Below, piece by piece: positions 34,692 through 43,218 of a DNA stretch of 44,812 nucleotides. The stretch's first letter is position 1; each line of letters opens with the position of its first letter. The translations under genes were made by a program, and so were the position numbers. The stretch comes from an uncultured Alphaproteobacteria bacterium (lineage in GTDB: Bacteria; Pseudomonadota; Alphaproteobacteria; RF32; CAG-239), in contig CALXTR010000012.1 in assembly GCA_944391475.1 (NCBI GenBank), positions 1-44,812 of the forward strand, read 5' to 3'. A model generated the notes under the pieces. That model saw only the letters and a program-made list of their open reading frames with translations, had not been told where the DNA came from and did no database searches.

Positions 34692-35354
34692 CTAGAGCAG
34701 TAATTTCATCATGGTTTCGGTGAAACCTTGCAGCCAAATGCTAATTGGGTTGAGTATACCAAAAGTTTGAAACAATAATGGCAACAATATAAACATTACC
34801 CCGATACCAATTAGAGCAGCTCGAGGAGAATGAATATACTCTTGAGCCCAAGGTTTTTCTACCCAGCCGAAAAAGAGTTTGGAGCCGTCGAGCGGGGGAA
34901 TAGGTATAAGGTTAAAAGCGGCTAAAATTAAGTTTACTAACATCAAAATAAAGAAAAATGAGGCAATGAGTGCGGTGAAGGCGTTGAGCTCAAAATGTTC
35001 GAGCAATCTAATTGCGGTTCCGCAAAGTCCGGCCAGCAAAATATTTGCTACAATGCCGGCTCCCGAAACTAAAAAATTGTCTCGGCGAGGTTTTTTAAAG
35101 TAGCGTTCATCTATTGGGACCGGTTTGGCCCAACCAAACACAAAACCACTGCCAGAAAGCAGTAAAAACAGCGGCAACACAATACTGCCAAAAGGGTCGA
35201 TGTGTTTGAGTGGGTTTAAGGATAAGCGACCGGATAAACGTGCAGTAGGGTCGCCAAGTTTGTTGGCGACCCAGCCGTGCGCAATTTCGTGTATGATTAC
35301 ACCAATAATCAGACTGATGGCAAAATATAATATTTCCAAAAAGTCTTTGAACAT
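34692..35354 (-). CDS. Site-2 protease family (M50) intramembrane metalloprotease
   Basis: 220 aa, six or so membrane helices. Zinc motif His22-Glu23-x-x-His26 in VIIHEIAHGWVANKLGDP, a conserved GRLSLNPLKHIDPFGSIVLP segment, and the second metal motif with Asp in IPPLDGSK (near 155). This is the short S2P type without PDZ domain (the B. subtilis YwhC/ M50.B type), not RseP. Substrate unknown. It starts 1 bp after the SPOR gene stop and ends 8 bp before nagZ, so all three are one operon. Confidence 0.93.
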   Translation of the reverse strand: MFKDFLEILYFAISLIIGVIIHEIAHGWVANKLGDPTARLSGRLSLNPLKHIDPFGSIVLPLFLLLSGSGFVFGWAKPVPIDERYFKKPRRDNFLVSGAGIVANILLAGLCGTAIRLLEHFELNAFTALIASFFFILMLVNLILAAFNLIPIPPLDGSKLFFGWVEKPWAQEYIHSPRAALIGIGVMFILLPLLFQTFGILNPISIWLQGFTETMMKLLL

Positions 35355-35355
35355 A

Positions 35356-36270
35356 TTATTTTTTCTTTACTATACAGCTGCCACCTGCGGCTTTAATCTC
35401 TTTGCAGAGAGCATCAGCACCGCTGCGATCGGCAAAGGAGCCGGCTTGCAAGCGATAGAAAGTACCCTTGGCGCCGAGGTCTGCAGTTTCAATCTCATAG
35501 CTGTGGCTTTTTAAGACCGGATATTTCTTGGCTAAAGATGTCCATGAGTTTTCAACTGCTTTGCGGTTGGAAGACGCCATCAATTGAACTTGCCAAGAGC
35601 CTTTGGCTGCAGTAGTGGTTTGAGCCGGGGCTTTGGCTGGAATGCTGATTTTTTCAGGAGCCGGAGCCGCTTTGGGTTCAGGAGCAGGTTTGACTTCTAC
35701 TTTGGGTTCAATTTTTACTTCAGGCTTGACTTCTTCTTTTGTAACTTCTTCTACTACCTTAACTGGCTCAGCTTGGGTTTCGGTTTTGATGATTTCTTCA
35801 GCTGCAGCAATTGTTTTTTCGGTCGAGGGAACACTTGGAGCTACCGGAGCAACTTCGACTTCCGGCTCAATAATCGGAAGTTGTGGTTCTTCTGGCGGCG
35901 GAAGAATTGTTTCAACTGCCGGAGTATCGCCCGCACCTTTTTTATCAATGATATTATAAACGGTTTTATCTTGGTTCAAAATTTCCATTCCACCCGGATC
36001 TGCCGGTTGAACTTTAATGGCATCTTTAGGGCGACGAATGACAGGAATTTCTCCCGGGGTATCTGCGGCATATTGCGGAGATAATACAAACCAGCCGACA
36101 ATACCTGCTAATACTATACCTGATACGGCACCGATGAATACATTTTTGGAAACATTTAAGTCATTACGTTTTTCATCATATTCCAAATTGGACTGACTGG
36201 CCAATTTTTGGCGCAGATCATTGAGCAATTCATCGTTGTTTTTGTTGTCTTCGGGGCGATCCAGAAGCAT
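35356..36270 (-). CDS. SPOR-domain membrane protein
   Basis: 304 aa: cytoplasmic polar tail (1-43), one membrane helix (about 45-66, VFIGAVSGIVLAGIVGWFVL), a conserved juxtamembrane segment with IPVIRRPKDAIKVQP and MEILNQDKTVYN (about 75-112) typical of alphaproteobacterial SPOR proteins, a long Pro/Glu/Lys/Ala linker (about 115-222), and the C-terminal SPOR domain (about 226-302, WQVQLMASSNRKAVE to LCKEIKAAGGSCIVKK). SPOR domains bind denuded glycan at septa, so a role at the division site is likely. Confidence 0.93.
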   Translation of the reverse strand: MLLDRPEDNKNNDELLNDLRQKLASQSNLEYDEKRNDLNVSKNVFIGAVSGIVLAGIVGWFVLSPQYAADTPGEIPVIRRPKDAIKVQPADPGGMEILNQDKTVYNIIDKKGAGDTPAVETILPPPEEPQLPIIEPEVEVAPVAPSVPSTEKTIAAAEEIIKTETQAEPVKVVEEVTKEEVKPEVKIEPKVEVKPAPEPKAAPAPEKISIPAKAPAQTTTAAKGSWQVQLMASSNRKAVENSWTSLAKKYPVLKSHSYEIETADLGAKGTFYRLQAGSFADRSGADALCKEIKAAGGSCIVKKK

Positions 36271-36332
36271 TTGTCATCTCCTAAATTTGATTTATTTTGA
36301 GTTTAGTCTATTTTATAATCATTTACAATCAT

Positions 36333-37487
36333 TTAAAATCTGGTCATATTGTCAAAAAGTTTTTGGTGTTCATCTAGAGCGCCCATGTCAGTCATATTGG
36401 CAATGTAGGTGCAAATGATGCCGGCAATTTCAGCTTGCGGAAGATCAGAACTGATTTTTTTTCGTTCCGAATCGGGCAAAAGGCGCCAATCTGACATGAA
36501 AACTTCAAATAACTCTTCGACAACTTTTTGTGATTTCATGTCCATTCTGACCACGTTAGTATGATTGTAAAAATGTTCTCTTAAAAACTGGCGAAGCTGT
36601 TTTATCTCGGTTTGAAGCTGTTGGGAATGTGAGACTAAAGCCGAATCGAGTTTTCTCACATCTTGTGGTGAGGAGATATGGTTCGTTTCAATATTTTTCT
36701 TGGTTTGTGCTAAGAGGTCAAATATCATTTTGGCAATCATGCTACGGGTGATGGCATAAATGCGAATATTGTCGTCAATATTTTGATGCTTTTGTTCTAA
36801 ATCTTTGATTATCTCCTTGATGAAAGGGAGTTCTTGCAAATCAGAAATACTATAAAATCCGGCTCTGAAACCATCGTCAATATCATGATTGAGGTATGCA
36901 ATGTCATCAGCAAAAGCGGCAATTTGAGCCTCAAGTGAAGCATAATGCTTGAGGTCTAAGTCAAAGCTTTTGTTGAACTTTTTTAAGAAGGGCGGAATTT
37001 TGGTGCCAAATTTGCCGTGGTGTTTGACGGTACCTTCCAAGGTTTCCCAAGTGAGGTTTAAGCCCGGAAAATTAGGGTAGTGGCTCTCATATTCAGTAAT
37101 TATCCTTAGAGCCTGAATGTTGTGGTCAAAGCCGCCATAGGGTTGCATAACTTTGCTTAAGCCTCGTTCTCCGGCATGACCGAAAGGAGAATGTCCCAAG
37201 TCGTGGGCAAGAGCGATAGCTTCGCCAAGTTCTTCGTTCAAATCCAAGCTTTTGCATAGGGTACGAGTGATTTGGGCAACCTCGATACTATGGGTAAGTC
37301 TGGTACGGTAATTCTTGCCTTCATGGTAGGCAAAGACTTGGGTTTTACCATCTAAGCGGCGAAATGACATAGAATGAATGAGCCTATCTCGGTCGCGTTG
37401 GAACGGTGAGCGGATAATGTTGACAAAGTCGGGGTACATGCGGCCACGGCTGTCTTCGGGTTTGGTGGCATATGAGGCGAGATTCAT
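36333..37487 (-). CDS. dgt: dGTPase-like HD-domain triphosphohydrolase
   Basis: 384 aa. It hydrolyses dGTP (or dNTPs) to the nucleoside and tripolyphosphate. The N-terminal SFRRLDGKTQVF block, His66 in RLTHSIEVAQ, the HD pair His95-Asp96 in LAHDLGHSPFGHAGE, and the later ADDIAYLNHDIDDGF segment are the family signatures. The size fits the short deoxyguanosinetriphosphate triphosphohydrolase-like group common in alphaproteobacteria. AAGGAAG lies upstream of the ATG. 62 bp upstream of the SPOR gene, probably the operon head. Confidence 0.95.
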   Translation of the reverse strand: MNLASYATKPEDSRGRMYPDFVNIIRSPFQRDRDRLIHSMSFRRLDGKTQVFAYHEGKNYRTRLTHSIEVAQITRTLCKSLDLNEELGEAIALAHDLGHSPFGHAGERGLSKVMQPYGGFDHNIQALRIITEYESHYPNFPGLNLTWETLEGTVKHHGKFGTKIPPFLKKFNKSFDLDLKHYASLEAQIAAFADDIAYLNHDIDDGFRAGFYSISDLQELPFIKEIIKDLEQKHQNIDDNIRIYAITRSMIAKMIFDLLAQTKKNIETNHISSPQDVRKLDSALVSHSQQLQTEIKQLRQFLREHFYNHTNVVRMDMKSQKVVEELFEVFMSDWRLLPDSERKKISSDLPQAEIAGIICTYIANMTDMGALDEHQKLFDNMTRF

Positions 37488-37515
37488 AAAGTTCTTCCTT
37501 TATCTGACTTTTTAT

Positions 37516-37544
37516 TGTATAAGAGCTTATTATATTAATCTTAA
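37516..37544 (-). promoter_or_regulatory. Candidate promoter of the dgt operon
   Basis: On the minus strand TTAAGA (37544-37539), 17-bp spacer, TATACA (37521-37516), about 30 bp before the dgt start. The divergent xth promoter must overlap it. Confidence 0.4.
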
Positions 37545-37564
37545 TATTCGGTGAAAGCGGGAAG

Positions 37565-38377
37565 ATGAAAATTGCTACTTTTAACATAAACTCTATCGGG
37601 GCAAGGATTGAACTATTTTCTAATTGGCTTAAAGAAACCAATCCTGATGTGGTTTTGCTCCAAGAGATTAAGACTGAATATAATTCTTTTCCGTTTTTTG
37701 AAATCCAAGCTCTGGGGTATGAAGCCAAAGTGCTGGGACAAAAAAGTTATAATGGAGTAGCTGTGCTCAGCCGCCATAAAATTAAAACAATCAGCGAAGG
37801 AATCCCCGGTTTTGATGATGAAAACAGCCGTTATCTTGAAACTGAAGTAGAATTTGACAAGCAGACTTATCGAATCGTCTCGATTTATTTACCCAACGGA
37901 AATCCGCCTTACAATCAGCCTGATGATAAAACCAAGCTTGATTATAAATTGCGTTGGATGGAGGCTTTTTATTTGCATTTGCAAAAACTTCTTTTGCTTC
38001 ATCAACCAGTAATTATAGGGGGCGATTTTAATGTGATTTTGACGCCAGATGACGTTTATAATCCAGAAGCTTTTCGTAATAATGCCTTATTTTTACCCGA
38101 GGTTAGACAGCGTCTTAACTCCATTTTACATTTGGGTTATTATGATGCATTTAGAACCTTACACCCGCATGAAAATGGTTATACTTATTGGGATTATGGT
38201 GGTGGTGCATTCCCAAATGATTGGGGTATGCGAATCGATTATTTCTTATTATCTCCACAGGCAACCGATTGGTTGCTTATTTGCGAGGTGGATAAATCTA
38301 TTCGCGGACAAAACAAACCATCTGATCACACACCTTTGGTGATAGAGCTAAAACGGGGGGCTCATGAAGGAATCTAA
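37565..38377 (+). CDS. xth: Exodeoxyribonuclease III (AP endonuclease family)
   Basis: 270 aa EEP-fold nuclease for base-excision repair. MKIATFNINSIGARIE at the start, VVLLQEIKTE (metal Glu), YNGVAVLSRH, IVSIYLPNGNP, VIIGGDFNVILTPDDV (catalytic Asp and Asn) and MRIDYFLLSP, ending in PSDHTPLVIEL (catalytic Asp-His). Length is typical for XthA/ExoA. The last 14 bp overlap the start of rnr. Confidence 0.95.
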   Translation: MKIATFNINSIGARIELFSNWLKETNPDVVLLQEIKTEYNSFPFFEIQALGYEAKVLGQKSYNGVAVLSRHKIKTISEGIPGFDDENSRYLETEVEFDKQTYRIVSIYLPNGNPPYNQPDDKTKLDYKLRWMEAFYLHLQKLLLLHQPVIIGGDFNVILTPDDVYNPEAFRNNALFLPEVRQRLNSILHLGYYDAFRTLHPHENGYTYWDYGGGAFPNDWGMRIDYFLLSPQATDWLLICEVDKSIRGQNKPSDHTPLVIELKRGAHEGI

Positions 38378-40412
38378 AGCCAAGCTGCGTCTGCCTGAGA
38401 CTTTGCAATTGGAAATTTCAGAGATAGATGATGAGGGGGAAATTTGGGCCAGACCAACGGAGGAAAGATTTGCATCGGTCGGGCAGATTGTGATACTTTC
38501 TAATCGTAAAATCAAACCGCCGTTGGCAGTTGGTGATCGTGTTTTGGCGCGGATTGATTGCAAAAACGGCGAATATTATGCCCGAGTGATGTTGCGCACT
38601 TCAACAGCGCAACTCCAGCCCGAAAAACAATATGGGGTGATTGAAAAACGGGGCGGAAGATATTTTATTGTTTCAACCGAAAAATCTAAGCATACCGATT
38701 TGCTACTTGATAACCCGCTTAAAGCCAAAGACGGAGATTTTGTGGCTTATGCTTTAGAAGGAAACCGCCGCTTTAAGGAAGTGCGAATTTTGCGCAACTT
38801 CGGGCCGTTTAGTCTGAGCAAAGCGGCAGAGCTTTTGGTGCTGGAAAAATATGGTATTCCTAACGAATTTAGTGCTCAAATTGCTAAAGAACTGACTGAT
38901 TTGCCGCACTTAAACCTTAGAGCGCGCGAAGATTTAACCAATTTGCCATTTGTGACAATAGATGGTGATGATTCTAAGGATTTTGATGATGCGGTTTGGG
39001 CGGAGAAAACTCCCTTTGGTTTTCGGCTCGGGGTAGCCATTGCCGATGTGGCTTTTTATGTGCGTCCGGAGTGCGAGTTGGACCGTGAGGCATATAAACG
39101 CGGAAACTCGGTCTATTTGCCCAATTTGGTCGTGCCGATGTTACCTGAAAAACTATCAAATGATTTATGCTCTTTACGCCCGAAGGAAAAACGGCCGGTA
39201 ATTGCCTGCTTTATGGAAATTGATAATGATGGAAAATTACGGAGTTATGATTTTTGCCGTGGTACCATAAAATCGGCGGCAAGGTTGACTTATCGGGAAG
39301 TTCAGGCCGCTCTTGATGGGGATAAAAGCGAAAACATTGCTCCGGTGTTTAAGTCTTGTGTCTTGCCCTTATATGAGGCATATTTGGCTTTGGATAAGGC
39401 TCGCAAAAAGCGCGGTGCTTTGGAGCTAACCACAACCGAAATTAAAATCAAATTTGACAAACAAGGGCAGGTATTGCTGATTGAAAAAGCTCCGGATTAT
39501 ATGTCGGAAAAAATTATTGAAGAATTTATGATTGCGGCAAATGTGGCGGCAGCTTTGGCATTAGAAAAAACTCATCTACCGGTGATGTATCGGGTGCATG
39601 ACCGCCCACCTCAAGAAAAACTCAAAGAAATGGAACCCTTGCTCCACGAACTTGGAATGAAACTACCGGATACTCCGGCACTTAAGCCGATGCATTTTAA
39701 TAAGTTGATGGAAAAAACTCAAACTGCGGGGCTTACTTCTGGTATTAGTGATTTGGTGCTTAGAATGCAGGCGCAAGCGCAATATAGTCCCGAAAATATT
39801 GGACATTTTGGTTTGGGTCTCAAGCACTATGTGCATTTTACCTCACCAATCAGGCGCTATGCGGATTTGCTTATTCATCGAGCGTTGATTGCGGCGAAAA
39901 AATTTGGCGGTGGCGGAGAGTTGGAGCAAAATGCTTCATTATCCCAATTTACAGAAACAGCCGAGCATTTATGCGTAACGGAGCGTCGGGCGGTTAATGC
40001 GGAACGAGAAATGACGGCGCGTTATGTTTCAGAATATTTAAAACCGTCGGTGGGGCAAATTTATGAGGTGGTTATCAGCGGAATGAATTCGGCCGGCATC
40101 TTTGTGCGAATCGAAAGTTTTGGTGCGGAAGGTCTTATTCCCATGAATAGTCTCCCTAATGATAAATATTATCTTGAAAATAACGGGTTTAAGCTCAGTG
40201 CGGCCAAATTGGGGCTTGAATTTAGTTTGGGAGAGAAAATTAAAGCTCAACTTGTAGAAGCCTCGCCAGTGAGTGGTGGCTTGGCATTTAAGTATGTTGA
40301 TGAGGACTGTGGGCTTAATTATGCTGATAAGTCGGGGCCAAGCTTGCCAAAGCGCAAAAAATCGGCTAAGAAAAAATCTAAAGCAGCAAAATTTAAGCGG
40401 AAGGGCAGATAA
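38364..40412 (+). CDS. rnr: Ribonuclease R
   Basis: 682 aa 3'-5' exoribonuclease able to digest structured RNA. Order: cold-shock-like domains (about 15-140), RNB catalytic domain (about 190-520) with the metal cluster DDSKDFDDA (202-210) and HYVHFTSPIRRYADLLIHRA, then an S1 domain (about 580-655, VGQIYEVVISGMNSAGIFV) and a Lys-rich tail (660-682). It is about 130 aa shorter than E. coli RNase R, mostly by lacking the N-terminal helix-turn-helix region. The start lies within the end of xth; the stop shares a base with the S41 gene (TAATG), so three genes are coupled. Confidence 0.96.
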   Translation: MKESKAKLRLPETLQLEISEIDDEGEIWARPTEERFASVGQIVILSNRKIKPPLAVGDRVLARIDCKNGEYYARVMLRTSTAQLQPEKQYGVIEKRGGRYFIVSTEKSKHTDLLLDNPLKAKDGDFVAYALEGNRRFKEVRILRNFGPFSLSKAAELLVLEKYGIPNEFSAQIAKELTDLPHLNLRAREDLTNLPFVTIDGDDSKDFDDAVWAEKTPFGFRLGVAIADVAFYVRPECELDREAYKRGNSVYLPNLVVPMLPEKLSNDLCSLRPKEKRPVIACFMEIDNDGKLRSYDFCRGTIKSAARLTYREVQAALDGDKSENIAPVFKSCVLPLYEAYLALDKARKKRGALELTTTEIKIKFDKQGQVLLIEKAPDYMSEKIIEEFMIAANVAAALALEKTHLPVMYRVHDRPPQEKLKEMEPLLHELGMKLPDTPALKPMHFNKLMEKTQTAGLTSGISDLVLRMQAQAQYSPENIGHFGLGLKHYVHFTSPIRRYADLLIHRALIAAKKFGGGGELEQNASLSQFTETAEHLCVTERRAVNAEREMTARYVSEYLKPSVGQIYEVVISGMNSAGIFVRIESFGAEGLIPMNSLPNDKYYLENNGFKLSAAKLGLEFSLGEKIKAQLVEASPVSGGLAFKYVDEDCGLNYADKSGPSLPKRKKSAKKKSKAAKFKRKGR

Positions 40413-41512
40413 TGCGCAAATTTTGGGTCTATGTCGGTTTTTTGATGTTGGGGTTTATACCAACAGCCCATGGGGCTGATGAAAATATTCTTTTGTTTAT
40501 GAATACGGTAAAAAATGAGCATATTGAGCAGATTGATTTGACGAAGCTTACTATGGCGGCATTTGAGGGGTTACACAAAATGGACCCCAAAGTGCGGGTG
40601 GCAAACGATAAATCTCGCTTTACTTTTTATTATGATGCCAAAGTTTATAAAAATTTTAATAAACCTGAAAGTGATGATACAACAGATTGGGCTGAGTTGA
40701 TTGATCGGGTATTTAAAGCAGCAGTGCAGATTTCGCCTAAGATTTCACTCAAAGATTATGAAGCGCCCGATGCAATGATGAGTAAGATGGTGGAAAGTTT
40801 GGATAAAGATTCAAAACTTTATACTGCTATGGAAATGGCTGATAAATCTAAGCTTAGACGCAAAGTGAATTTTTCTTCTCGTAAAATTGGTGACATATTA
40901 TATGTGCGGATAGGGTCTTTTGGTGTAAATACTTATTTGCAAATAAAAAAATTGCTACAGTCAGAACAAAATATTCAGGCTTTGATTTTGGATTTGCGCG
41001 GCAATAGCGGAGGACAACTGGCTTCGGCTTCAAAAGTGGCGGGGATGTTTTTGGAAGGTGGCATTGTCTTTATGACCAAAGGAATTTCAGAGGCGACTAA
41101 TAGAGTATATCAGGCAACGGCTAAAGATGAATTTGATGAGAAGCCGGTGGTGGTGTTGGTTGATGGCAAGACAGCATCGGCGGCAGAGATAGTGGCGGGT
41201 AGTTTACAAGAGCAAAGTCGTGCCATTATTATGGGTACAGAAACCTTTGGTAAGGGGACAACGCAACATTTGGTGGAGTTTCCTAATGGCTCGATTTTGG
41301 CGATTACGAATGCTAAAATTTATTTGCCTTCCGGTAAGGCTTTTATCAATAATGGGGTGATGCCGGATTTTTGTCTGAGCGTTCCGCATGATGAAATTAA
41401 TAGTTTTATCGCCAGTAAGCCTCAGGGAGAGAGAAAATGTGAACATCAAGAGCGTGAGGGCAATGAAGAAGATGTTAAAATGGCAGTTGAGCTGCTTAAA
41501 ACCAGAATTTGA
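40412..41512 (+). CDS. S41-family C-terminal processing-type protease, exported
   Basis: 366 aa with a signal peptide (MRKFWVYVGFLMLGFIPTAH, cleaved near Gly21-Ala22). The N-terminal helical part ends with VESLDKDSKLY (128-137), matching the SLDPHS motif that usually precedes the PDZ domain. Here the next segment, ILYVRIGSFG (162-171), already belongs to the peptidase, so the PDZ domain of about 90 aa is missing. LILDLRGNSGGQL (191-203), Ser256 in KTASAAEIVAGS and Lys281 in TETFGKGTTQ form the Ser-Lys dyad with the standard 25-residue spacing. Likely periplasmic; substrate unknown. Confidence 0.92.
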   Translation: MRKFWVYVGFLMLGFIPTAHGADENILLFMNTVKNEHIEQIDLTKLTMAAFEGLHKMDPKVRVANDKSRFTFYYDAKVYKNFNKPESDDTTDWAELIDRVFKAAVQISPKISLKDYEAPDAMMSKMVESLDKDSKLYTAMEMADKSKLRRKVNFSSRKIGDILYVRIGSFGVNTYLQIKKLLQSEQNIQALILDLRGNSGGQLASASKVAGMFLEGGIVFMTKGISEATNRVYQATAKDEFDEKPVVVLVDGKTASAAEIVAGSLQEQSRAIIMGTETFGKGTTQHLVEFPNGSILAITNAKIYLPSGKAFINNGVMPDFCLSVPHDEINSFIASKPQGERKCEHQEREGNEEDVKMAVELLKTRI

Positions 41513-41544
41513 AAGTTTTTTTGAAAGAAAATGATAAAATGTGG

Positions 41545-41572
41545 TTGACAATACGCTAAAAAACTGTATAGT
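41545..41572 (+). promoter_or_regulatory. Promoter of rpmG
   Basis: TTGACA (41545-41550), 16-bp spacer, TATAGT (41567-41572), about 47 bp before the rpmG start. Confidence 0.75.
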
Positions 41573-41618
41573 GCAGCTAAATGTTTTTAGATATAACTTA
41601 ACTTAAAGAGTAAATGAG

Positions 41619-41786
41619 ATGGCAAAAGCAGTAAAAATTTTAGTTAAAATGGAAAGTACCGCTAATACCGGAACATTCTATGTTGCCGAGAAGAATCCGA
41701 GAACTCATCCGGAAAAAATGTCTATGAAAAAATATGACAAGAAAGCTCGTAAGCACGTAGAATTTGTTGAAAAGAAAATGAAGTAA
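41619..41786 (+). CDS. rpmG: 50S ribosomal protein L33
   Basis: 55 aa. Starts [18 protein letters not shown], with [15 protein letters not shown] in the middle and [17 protein letters not shown] at the end, the alphaproteobacterial L33 pattern. It has no zinc-binding cysteines (the C-minus form), so it does not depend on zinc. Ribosome binding site AAAGAG upstream. Monocistronic, with its own promoter and terminator. Confidence 0.97.
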   Translation: MAKAVKILVKMESTANTGTFYVAEKNPRTHPEKMSMKKYDKKARKHVEFVEKKMK

Positions 41787-41812
41787 TTTCTTGGTACACT
41801 ATGTATGAGTTT

Positions 41813-41841
41813 AAAACCTCCGTGGATACGGAGGTTTTTTT
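41813..41841 (+). terminator. Terminator after rpmG
   Basis: AACCTCCG pairs with CGGAGGTT (loop TGGATA), followed by seven T. Confidence 0.93.
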
Positions 41842-41921
41842 GTGGTTTATAGCTTATTTGATTAATTTGAAGGTCTTTGACGACACTTACATAGTTGAGG
41901 GGGAGGGGAGTTAGTGATGGC

Positions 41922-41977
41922 GGCGCAGAAACAGCAAGTTTCCAGCGGCCGTTACAAAATGAGCTGCCGTTTGCGCC
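41922..41977. ncRNA. Candidate structured RNA: perfect three-way junction
   Basis: Within the 312-bp gene-free gap 41787-42098. Outer stem GGCGCA (41922-41927) / TGCGCC (41972-41977); hairpin A GAAAC-AGCAA-GTTTC (41928-41942); one unpaired C; hairpin B AGCGGC (41944-41949) / GCCGTT (41966-41971, one G-U). Every arm abuts the next. The segment 41896-41982 is clearly richer in GC than its neighbours. Either strand could be the transcript. A 23-codon ORF (41917-41988) after GGGAGGGGAG overlaps it and is an alternative reading. Confidence 0.35.
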
Positions 41978-42019
41978 TGAAGTATTGATTAATAAGATTA
42001 CAGTTTACAAGATAGGTTT

Positions 42020-42060
42020 AAAAAATGCACTCCGGGAGCGCGAACGCTACCCCCGGAGTA
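42020..42060 (-). terminator. Terminator of the DUF1566-like paralog operon
   Basis: On the minus strand, ACTCCGGG (42059-42052) pairs with CCCGGAGT (42036-42029), with an inner AGCG-TTCG-CGCT hairpin, and is followed by GCATTTTTT. It lies about 40 bp after the stop of the last paralog. Confidence 0.75.
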
Positions 42061-42089
42061 TCGGAGAAAGAAACATAATAATATTTGTT
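42054..42089. repeat. Dispersed repeat, copy 2 (pair with 5652-5690)
   Basis: CGGAGTATCGGAGAAAG followed by AAACATAATAATATTTGTT, similar to 5652-5690. It overlaps the base of the terminator hairpin and ends 10 bp before the paralog stop. Confidence 0.55.
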
Positions 42090-42098
42090 ACCCAAAAG

Positions 42099-42644
42099 TT
42101 AGAAAGCGGTTACGCAGCGAACGGAATATTTGGTTCCGGAAGATTGAGCTGCACCTCCTCCTCCGGTAAACACACCGGTTGCGGGGTTGATGGCATAAGG
42201 ATAAGTGGAGTTAGCCACATAGTTCTTGCTGGTTAATTTGGTGGCGGCTTTGCCATTGGCTTTAGTGACTTTACCTAATACATTGTTGATTTTGGTATAG
42301 TTATCGACCAAAGTGCCATTTACTTTATATTTACCCAGACGAACCAGTTCAATGCGCTGAGGGAGTTTCCAATCGCCAGCCAAGGTGCCTTCGGTATAAT
42401 ATTCCAAGCAATGCACATTGGCATTAAAGACATTCATGGTACTTGGGGCTTCTTCGAGAGCAACAATATAGCCAAAGTCTTTGTTGGTGGAGACCCAATA
42501 GACCACACCAATGGCTTTTTTGCCGCTTTGCACCGAGCTCGAGAAGGTTTTGTCGCTATAATAGATATCTCCAACCTCAACGGCAGCAGCCGAGCCGGCT
42601 AACAAAAGTGAAGAAAGGAGAAGTGTACTAAAAAATGTTTTCAT
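42099..42644 (-). CDS. Secreted DUF1566-like paralog A
   Basis: 181 aa. Signal peptide MKTFFSTLLLSSLLLAGSAA (cleaved near residue 21), then VGDIYYSDKTFSSS, KAIGVVYWV, GYIVALEEAPS and the family core Cys-x2-Tyr...GTLAGDWKLPQRIEL (about 85-107), and the closing SVRCVTAF. The CysXX..GDW.LP..EL core and terminal RCV match the DUF1566/Lcl type of C-type-lectin-like domain; this is by motif only. AAGGAAA precedes the ATG at 42644; the longer frame to 42677 would spoil the signal peptide. About the first 95 codons are nearly identical in DNA to paralog B. Last gene of the operon. Confidence 0.8.
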   Translation of the reverse strand: MKTFFSTLLLSSLLLAGSAAAVEVGDIYYSDKTFSSSVQSGKKAIGVVYWVSTNKDFGYIVALEEAPSTMNVFNANVHCLEYYTEGTLAGDWKLPQRIELVRLGKYKVNGTLVDNYTKINNVLGKVTKANGKAATKLTSKNYVANSTYPYAINPATGVFTGGGGAAQSSGTKYSVRCVTAF

Positions 42645-42658
42645 GGTTGGTTTCCTTT

Positions 42659-43204
42659 CTAGAAAGCAGTTACGCAACGAACGGAATATTTGCTTCCGGA
42701 AGATTGAGCATTGCCCCCGCCTCCGCCAATGGCGCCGCTATAAGGGTTAACAGCATAAGGATAAGCGGAGTTGGCGACATAGTTTTTGTTGCCAAGGGCT
42801 GTGGCTTTGCTGCCATTTGCTTTAGTGACTTTGGCCAAAACCGCATTGATTTTAGCATAGTTATTTACGGTGGCATTATTAACGCGGTATTTGCCAAGGC
42901 GGACAAGTTCAATGCGCTGAGGGAGTTTCCAATCGCCGGCCAAGGTGCCTTCGGTATAATATTCCAAGCAATGCACATTGGCATTAAAGACATTCATGGT
43001 ACTTGGAGCTTCTTCGAGAGCAACAATATAGCCAAAGTCTTTGTTGGTGGAGACCCAATAGACCACACCAATGGCTTTTTTGCCGCTTTGCACCGAGCTC
43101 GAGAAGGTTTTGTCGCTATAATAGATATCTCCAACCTCAACGGCAGCAGCCGAGCCGGCTAACAAAAGCGAAGAAAGGAGAATTGTGCTAAAAAATGTTT
43201 TCAT
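42659..43204 (-). CDS. Secreted DUF1566-like paralog B
   Basis: 181 aa, same length and plan as A: identical signal peptide but for one residue (Ile8), identical mature N-terminal part to about residue 110, then a diverged stretch (about 112-170: Asn, Ala and Gly changes, five consecutive glycines near 164) and the shared end KYSVRCVTAF. Same Shine-Dalgarno and leader as A. 14 bp separate it from both neighbours. Probably exported to periplasm or surface; no lipobox, no sortase or autotransporter signal. Function unknown. Confidence 0.8.
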   Translation of the reverse strand: MKTFFSTILLSSLLLAGSAAAVEVGDIYYSDKTFSSSVQSGKKAIGVVYWVSTNKDFGYIVALEEAPSTMNVFNANVHCLEYYTEGTLAGDWKLPQRIELVRLGKYRVNNATVNNYAKINAVLAKVTKANGSKATALGNKNYVANSAYPYAVNPYSGAIGGGGGNAQSSGSKYSVRCVTAF

Positions 43205-43218
43205 GGTTGGTTTCCTTT

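Noticed and set aside
35584..36084. 166-codon Phe/Arg-rich ORF opposite the SPOR gene
   Set aside because: Reverse complement of the Glu/Lys/Pro low-complexity linker; no homology and biased composition.
41880..41986. Minus-strand coding remnant reading ...SSFCNGRWKLAVSA...
   Set aside because: Open frame without any start codon or Shine-Dalgarno and without recognisable homology; the folding signal of the same segment is more specific.
42635..43162. 175-codon plus-strand ORF opposite paralog B (and a similar one opposite A)
   Set aside because: Antisense shadow: it exists in both copies only because the sense sequences are duplicated; no signal or Shine-Dalgarno.
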